This document shows positions 60,591-64,000 of a stretch of 64,000 nucleotides of DNA, one piece after another (positions within the stretch are counted from its first letter, which is position 1; each line of letters starts with the position of its first letter). Source of the stretch: Anthropogastromicrobium aceti. Lineage in GTDB: Bacteria > Bacillota > Clostridia > Lachnospirales > Lachnospiraceae. Where the stretch lies: NCBI RefSeq assembly GCF_025567095.1, contig NZ_JAOQJH010000018.1; one strand, written 5' to 3'. The notes below the pieces were generated by a model. The model did not search any database. It was not told where the DNA came from and was given only the letters and a program-made list of their open reading frames with translations. A program made the translations under genes and the position numbers.

Positions 60591-60704
60591 CAATGTAATT
60601 TTTGCTGCGTATAAAATTTCCTGTTTTCCATATACTACCCATACAACGCAAAATATGGAATAGTTAAAATGATTAGAAATACAAATCAGGAGGAATTGGA
60701 AAAT

Positions 60705-61253
60705 ATGAAAGCAACAGGAATTGTGCGCCGTGTAGATGAACTTGGACGACTAGTGATCCCAAAGGAAATAAGAAGAACTATGCGTCTTGCAGAAGGCACA
60801 CCGCTTGAAATTTTTACAGACAGGGAAGGGCAGATTATTCTAAAAAAATATTCTCCAATGATGGAGTTAGGCAGCTTTGCAAAACAATATGCGGAGTCTG
60901 TTGCGCAGACCATGAATCAAAAGGTAGCAGTGTCTGACCGCGACCAGATCATTGCGGTGGCAGGCGGCGGAAAAAGAGAACTTCTTGGAAAAACAATAAG
61001 TAGGCAGCTCGAAGAAATGATCATCAATCGCGAAAACAGCATCCAGGCCGGATTAGATAAAAAGACAATCCCGCTGATAAGCGGAGACGAAGACAGCTAC
61101 AGTGCACAGGCCATCTATCCGATTTGCTGTGAGGGAGACTGTATAGGTGCTGTCATTTTATATAGCCGCGAAAATCAGACTCGTTTTAGCGAGACAGAAT
61201 ATAAAGCAGCTGCCTGCGCAGCTTCCTTCTTGGGAAAGCAAATGGAGGGGTGA
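60705..61253 (+). CDS. spoVT: Stage V sporulation protein T (AbrB-type regulator)
   Basis: A forespore regulator of 182 residues. The AbrB swapped-hairpin domain (1-50) reads ATGIVRRVDELGRLVIPKEI, almost identical to other SpoVT/AbrB proteins. The rest (55-178) is a GAF-like domain with AIYPICCEGDCIGAVILYS. The start at 60705 follows GGAGGAA; an upstream in-frame ATG at 60669 is part of the leader. It heads the sporulation-related cluster. Its promoter could be a sporulation-specific one, but I cannot define it. Confidence 0.95.
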   Translation: MKATGIVRRVDELGRLVIPKEIRRTMRLAEGTPLEIFTDREGQIILKKYSPMMELGSFAKQYAESVAQTMNQKVAVSDRDQIIAVAGGGKRELLGKTISRQLEEMIINRENSIQAGLDKKTIPLISGDEDSYSAQAIYPICCEGDCIGAVILYSRENQTRFSETEYKAAACAASFLGKQMEG

Positions 61254-61325
61254 GGCACCGTAGGGCTTTCGTGACATAGCACCGTGATTAAGGTGAAACG
61301 CTGCATAACTTTTTTCTTTTAGGAC

Positions 61326-61354
61326 TTGAAAAACCTTATAACGTGTGTTACAGT
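61326..61354 (+). promoter_or_regulatory. Promoter of the HU gene
   Basis: TTGAAA (61326-61331) and TACAGT (61349-61354), 17 bp apart. The transcript leader up to 61477 is about 115 nt with nothing else recognised. Confidence 0.55.
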
Positions 61355-61476
61355 AAAAAAGCATTAAAAAAGATATGCAAAATGAGGAAAAAAGCGTGTA
61401 AGAGAAAGCAAAAGTCAGTTTTAGCAAAAGGATATTTTGCTGGTCTTACCGTATGAGATGTAAGGAGGAGTTTCAA

Positions 61477-61752
61477 ATGAACAAGAAGGAGTTAGTAGCA
61501 GCAGTTGCAGAGCAGGCTGGATTAAAGAAGGTTGACGCAGAGAAGGCAATTGAGGCTTTCACAGCAGTAGTAGAAGGTGCATTAAAGGCTGGAGATAAGG
61601 TGCAGTTGGTTGGCTTTGGAACTTTTGAGGTAGCAGAGCGTCCAGAGAGAGAGGGAAGAAACCCGAGAAGTGGTGAGACCATGACTATCGCAGCATCTAA
61701 GAACCCGAAGTTTAAGGCTGGAAAGGCATTAAAGGATGCAATTAACGCGTAA
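61477..61752 (+). CDS. hup: HU family DNA-binding protein
   Basis: A 91-residue nucleoid protein. The HU signature GFGTFEVAERPEREGRNPRS (about 47-66) is complete, with the DNA-intercalating arm RNPRSGETM. The start at 61477 follows AAGGAGGAG; the upstream in-frame ATG at 61453 would overlap that site. High expression is expected. It lies between spoVT and rqcP, as in many Clostridia. Confidence 0.97.
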   Translation: MNKKELVAAVAEQAGLKKVDAEKAIEAFTAVVEGALKAGDKVQLVGFGTFEVAERPEREGRNPRSGETMTIAASKNPKFKAGKALKDAINA

Positions 61753-61783
61753 TGATTTTTAAAATCTGAGCGAAAAACGTGCA

Positions 61784-61825
61784 AAAATTCCCCCTAAAAT
61801 GCATTTGCGTTGTAGGGGGAATTTT
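61784..61825 (+). terminator. Terminator of the HU gene
   Basis: AAAATTCCCCCTA (61784-61796) and TAGGGGGAATTTT (61813-61825) are exact complements, a 13-bp stem with the T-run in the right arm. Confidence 0.92.
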
Positions 61826-61843
61826 AACTAGAAGGAGATTGAT

Positions 61844-62083
61844 ATGCGTTTGGATAAGTATCTGAAAGTATCTCGCATCATTAAGCGCAGAACGGTAGCT
61901 AATGAAGCTTGTGACAGCGGACGCGTTATGCTTAACGATAAAGTGGCAAGAGCGAGCGCAGACGTGAAGGTTGGAGATGTTATAGAGATTGCCTTTGGTA
62001 ATAAAACAGTTAAGGTGCGTATCACGAGTGTGCAGGAGACAATCCGTAAAGAAGATGCAAAGGAAATGTTTGAATATCTTTAA
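61844..62083 (+). CDS. rqcP: Ribosome quality control protein RqcP (S4 domain)
   Basis: A 79-residue S4 RNA-binding protein, formerly YlmH/Hsp15-like or YabO. MRLDKYLKVSRIIKRRTVAN begins the S4 domain. In Bacillus, RqcP works with RqcH to add alanine tails to stalled nascent chains on 50S subunits. GAAGGAGATTG precedes the ATG. The position before yabP matches the yabO-yabP order known in Firmicutes. Confidence 0.93.
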   Translation: MRLDKYLKVSRIIKRRTVANEACDSGRVMLNDKVARASADVKVGDVIEIAFGNKTVKVRITSVQETIRKEDAKEMFEYL

Positions 62084-62128
62084 GAGCAATAGCATAATAT
62101 CAGCGGCTCCCTAATATATTGGAATAGA

Positions 62129-62140
62129 CCGGTATACCGG
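62129..62140 (+). promoter_or_regulatory. Palindrome upstream of yabP
   Basis: CCGGTATACCGG is an exact 12-bp palindrome 28 bp before the yabP start. GCATAAT (62090-62096) and TAATATATT near 62112 could be a sporulation-sigma (SigE-like) promoter, but the match is weak. Confidence 0.3.
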
Positions 62141-62167
62141 AAAATCCGATTGTTAGGGGGTCTTTTT

Positions 62168-62461
62168 TTGGAACAAAATCAAGATCAGGAATATATTGAG
62201 CGCGAACACTGTCTGATTTTAGAGCACAGAAGGAGCCTAAAAATCACCGGTGTAACTGATGTGATTGCGTATGACGAACATATCATACAAATCAATACGA
62301 CAGACAAGGCATTAGAGATACGTGGTGATGGTCTTCATATGAAGCAGCTGGCATTAGACAAGGGGATCATTGAGGTGGATGGCTGTGTGAACAGTCTGGA
62401 ATATCAGGAGCAAAAAGGCCAGAGTCAGGGGGAATCATTTTGGAAGAGGCTGCTAAGGTAA
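62168..62461 (+). CDS. yabP: Sporulation protein YabP
   Basis: A 97-residue mother-cell protein needed for spore cortex in Bacillus. Its beta-rich YabP/YqfC domain reads LILEHRRSLKITGVTDVIAY and DKALEIRGDGLHMKQL. I place the start at TTG 62168, which follows TTAGGGGGT at good spacing; a TTG at 62150 has no site. Its end overlaps yabQ by 22 bases. Confidence 0.92.
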   Translation: MEQNQDQEYIEREHCLILEHRRSLKITGVTDVIAYDEHIIQINTTDKALEIRGDGLHMKQLALDKGIIEVDGCVNSLEYQEQKGQSQGESFWKRLLR

Positions 62462-63114
62462 TCGGAGGTGTTGCAGGCGAGCTTGTGTTTTTTATGCGGT
62501 CATTTCTGCTGGGATTTTTGATGCGGCTTGGCTACGAGCCGATTATTTTTTTTCGCCGTGTATTTCGTCAGCCAAAGCTTCTTTTGGACGTGCAGGATGT
62601 ATTGTTTTGGACGTTTGGCAGTTTTTTGATGTTTGGTCTTTTATTTCGGGAGAATAATGGAACACCGAGACTCTTTTCTCTGATTGGAATTGCAGCTGGG
62701 ATGGCATTGTATCAGCTTGGTCCGGCAAAGCTGACAGGCAGTTTGTTTTGTAAGATTAGAAAAAAACGACTTAAAATGCAAAGAAGATGCCACGCATGGC
62801 GAAAAAAACGTCTGGAGAGGCGAAAAATGGAAAAAAAGAGGTTGAAAAAGACAAAAAAAGAAAGTATGATAAAAAGAGAGGATAAACATAGCCGCAATAA
62901 GAGAGGTGAGAATATTGACAGGAAAGATGGCAGCCCGAAGGAGAGCCAATCGCAAATGGATCGCACTGGCACTTGTGACAGTAGTACTGTTAAGCGTGAT
63001 GACCTGGATTGGTGGAAACAGTTTGGCAGAGCAAAACGCCCAGAATCTGGCACAGCAGCAGCTCCTCGAGGAAAAGATTGCCGAGGAAAAGGCGCGAAGC
63101 AAAGAACTCGATGA
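62440..63114 (+). CDS. yabQ: Spore cortex biosynthesis protein YabQ
   Basis: A 224-residue membrane protein of the mother cell, involved in cortex formation in Bacillus. Three to four hydrophobic segments lie in residues 15-110; the C-terminal half is very basic (KKRLKMQRRCHAWRKKRLER and similar). The last 200 bases overlap the divIC gene in another frame, an unusually long overlap. The basic tail is probably just what the nucleotides of divIC allow and may be of no importance. The start overlaps yabP. Confidence 0.88.
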   Translation: MEEAAKVIGGVAGELVFFMRSFLLGFLMRLGYEPIIFFRRVFRQPKLLLDVQDVLFWTFGSFLMFGLLFRENNGTPRLFSLIGIAAGMALYQLGPAKLTGSLFCKIRKKRLKMQRRCHAWRKKRLERRKMEKKRLKKTKKESMIKREDKHSRNKRGENIDRKDGSPKESQSQMDRTGTCDSSTVKRDDLDWWKQFGRAKRPESGTAAAPRGKDCRGKGAKQRTR

Positions 63115-63214
63115 GTACAGCGAGTACATGAAAACCGATGAATTTGCTGAATGGTATGCAAAGGAAAAGTTAGGCTTGATCCATAAAAACGAGATCATAT
63201 TTAAGGGTGAATGA
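62915..63214 (+). CDS. divIC: Cell division protein DivIC / FtsB family
   Basis: A 99-residue bitopic septal protein. A basic N-terminus (MAARRRANRKW) leads to one membrane helix (about 17-35) and a coiled coil LEEKIAEEKARSKELDEYSE, then the family end YAKEKLGLIHKNEIIFKGE. I chose TTG 62915 after AGAGGTGAG; GTG 62906 is the next choice but lies inside that site. Its first 200 bases lie within yabQ. Confidence 0.88.
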   Translation: MTGKMAARRRANRKWIALALVTVVLLSVMTWIGGNSLAEQNAQNLAQQQLLEEKIAEEKARSKELDEYSEYMKTDEFAEWYAKEKLGLIHKNEIIFKGE

Positions 63215-63215
63215 T

Positions 63216-63252
63216 GTGCCGTATCGTGGAAACGCGAAGCGGCACTTTTTTT
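63216..63252 (+). terminator. Terminator after divIC
   Basis: GTGCCG (63216-63221) and CGGCAC (63240-63245), further paired inside (CGTG/CGCG region), followed by seven T. Confidence 0.88.
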
Positions 63253-63263
63253 ATCGCACCGTC

Positions 63264-63299
63264 TTTTCGACAGACATTTCAAAAAAACTAAGCTATGAT
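63264..63299 (+). promoter_or_regulatory. Spo0A box and promoter of spoIIE
   Basis: TTTTCGACAGA (63264-63274) is the complement of a near-consensus Spo0A box (TTTGTCGAAAA type, one mismatch). It overlaps the expected -35 position of a promoter whose -10 is TATGAT (63294-63299). In Bacillus, spoIIE is transcribed by sigma-A with Spo0A bound at just this location. Confidence 0.7.
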
Positions 63300-63352
63300 A
63301 AAAAGAGCAGCTGATAAACAATTGTGTTTTCAGAAATGGAGGTCGAAAGCAA

Positions 63353-64000
63353 GTGGAAGGTCTGGAAAGATGGCAAAATAATCAGGTGAAAAAAATGGGC
63401 ATAGGGCGGCTTTGCCTGATTTTTTTTATGATTGGCGGAATGCTTTTTGTTGTGTTAAGAAGTGGGCAGACAACATATTTGGTTATACAGGTAGTGCTGC
63501 TTTTTAGTGCACTTTTTTTCGGATATAGGTTTGGACCAGGAGCGGGTGCAATTGCTGGAAGCATAAGTGGAATTATGCTTTCTCTTGTGAGCGGTGAGGC
63601 AGCGCAGATTGGCATATTGTGTCTTCTTGGAATTTTCTCCGGTGCATTTCGCAGTTTAGGCAGGATGGCCAGCGTGACAGCATGTGCAGCGGCAGCTTTT
63701 GGCGTTGGAATTGTATATTCTCCGGCTATTTTATTTCAGACGATGGAATCTGTTTTGGCAGTTGGAGTTGTATTTTTACTGCTTCCTGAAAAACTTACCT
63801 GTCCGCAAAAACAAAATTTGCTTAAGGAAGATTGTGGATTTAATGAACAAGAAAGCATACCAGTGTGGCAGGCTGCGGTAGAAGATATGGCAGGAGAAGG
63901 ATTGCCGGCATTGGCGCAGACCTTTTCGCAGCTTTCTTCTATGTATCGTGAAGAAGATGTAGCAAAGGATCCATTTGAAACTGACTGGCGCATGCGTTAT
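63353..64000 (+). CDS. spoIIE: Stage II sporulation protein E (N-terminal part, runs off the window)
   Basis: 216 codons of a PP2C-type phosphatase that activates sigma-F in the forespore. Only the N-terminal membrane part is visible: helices from about 20 (LCLIFFMIGGMLFVVL) to 140 in several segments with GYRFGPGAGAIAGSISGIML and GIFSGAFRSLGRMASVTACA, followed by the start of the cytoplasmic region. The phosphatase domain lies beyond 64000. The GTG at 63353 follows GGAGG. Family assignment rests on the membrane pattern, gene order and the Spo0A box. Confidence 0.85.
   Translation, partial: MEGLERWQNNQVKKMGIGRLCLIFFMIGGMLFVVLRSGQTTYLVIQVVLLFSALFFGYRFGPGAGAIAGSISGIMLSLVSGEAAQIGILCLLGIFSGAFRSLGRMASVTACAAAAFGVGIVYSPAILFQTMESVLAVGVVFLLLPEKLTCPQKQNLLKEDCGFNEQESIPVWQAAVEDMAGEGLPALAQTFSQLSSMYREEDVAKDPFETDWRMRY

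Noticed and set aside
60630..60645. Sporulation sigma-G promoter before spoVT
   Set aside because: CATATACTA and CATACAAC are partial matches, but no -35 at correct distance could be defended.
62085..62125. Clear SigE promoter before yabP
   Set aside because: Only weak similarity to the consensus; mentioned with the palindrome at low confidence instead of as a separate call.

Overview
The window looks like a chromosome segment from a low-GC, spore-forming Firmicute of the Lachnospiraceae type (gut Clostridia). Supporting features are strong AGGAGG ribosome binding sites, YesMN-type two-component systems beside ABC sugar importers, many carbohydrate-active enzymes, phosphatidylserine synthase and decarboxylase genes, and a terminal sporulation cluster (spoVT, HU, rqcP, yabP, yabQ, divIC, spoIIE) in the order typical of Clostridia. 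The genus is not fixed by anything I can see.

Layout. 1-2.9 kb: a possible IS605 right-end remnant, a GH36 alpha-galactosidase behind a structured leader, a compact highly structured RNA candidate (about 2495-2685, possibly raiA-motif) and tRNA-Cys. 2.9-4.4 kb: a TetR regulator and a membrane protein, each preceded by a TGAAC/GTTCA palindrome. 4.4-14.2 kb: an Amadori-product (fructosamine) locus with two SIS-domain deglycases, a GntR/UTRA regulator, a PfkB kinase and a complete Opp-type ABC importer; three matching operators mark the regulon. 14.4-19 kb: MnmM tRNA methyltransferase, aminopeptidase P, a flippase-like membrane protein, Pss and Psd. 19-23.4 kb: an OmpR two-component system divergent from a TlpA / CD1871A-type / 4Fe-4S membrane redox module. 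23.5-29.8 kb: glycoside hydrolases (agarase-like clan GH-A, GH38, GH43). 30-31.1 kb: an HD-GNAT fusion protein.

31.4-35.7 kb encodes a very large surface coiled-coil protein built from near-identical long repeats and interrupted by an assembly gap (Ns 32443-32753). 36-39.6 kb is a decayed area: an IS605 element with intact-looking tnpB and a collapsed tnpA sits between the apparent first codons and the last 176 codons of a GH2 beta-galactosidase, followed by a broken M24 peptidase gene. 39.7-48.8 kb: an ABC sugar importer divergent from a YesMN pair and a cytoplasmic pectinesterase-like protein. 49-60.4 kb: a second YesMN pair with an LplA/B/C-type importer, GH31 and GH13 alpha-glucosidases, closed by a small element with 28-bp terminal inverted repeats. 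60.6-64 kb: the sporulation and division cluster, with spoIIE running off the end.

In function, the window is mostly a set of separate uptake-and-hydrolysis modules (alpha-galactosides, Amadori compounds, mannosides, alpha-glucosides, perhaps pectin-like sugars), each with its own regulator, placed next to conserved core and sporulation genes. Start codons were moved to the internal ATG/GTG/TTG with the better Shine-Dalgarno sequence where the sequence supported it.
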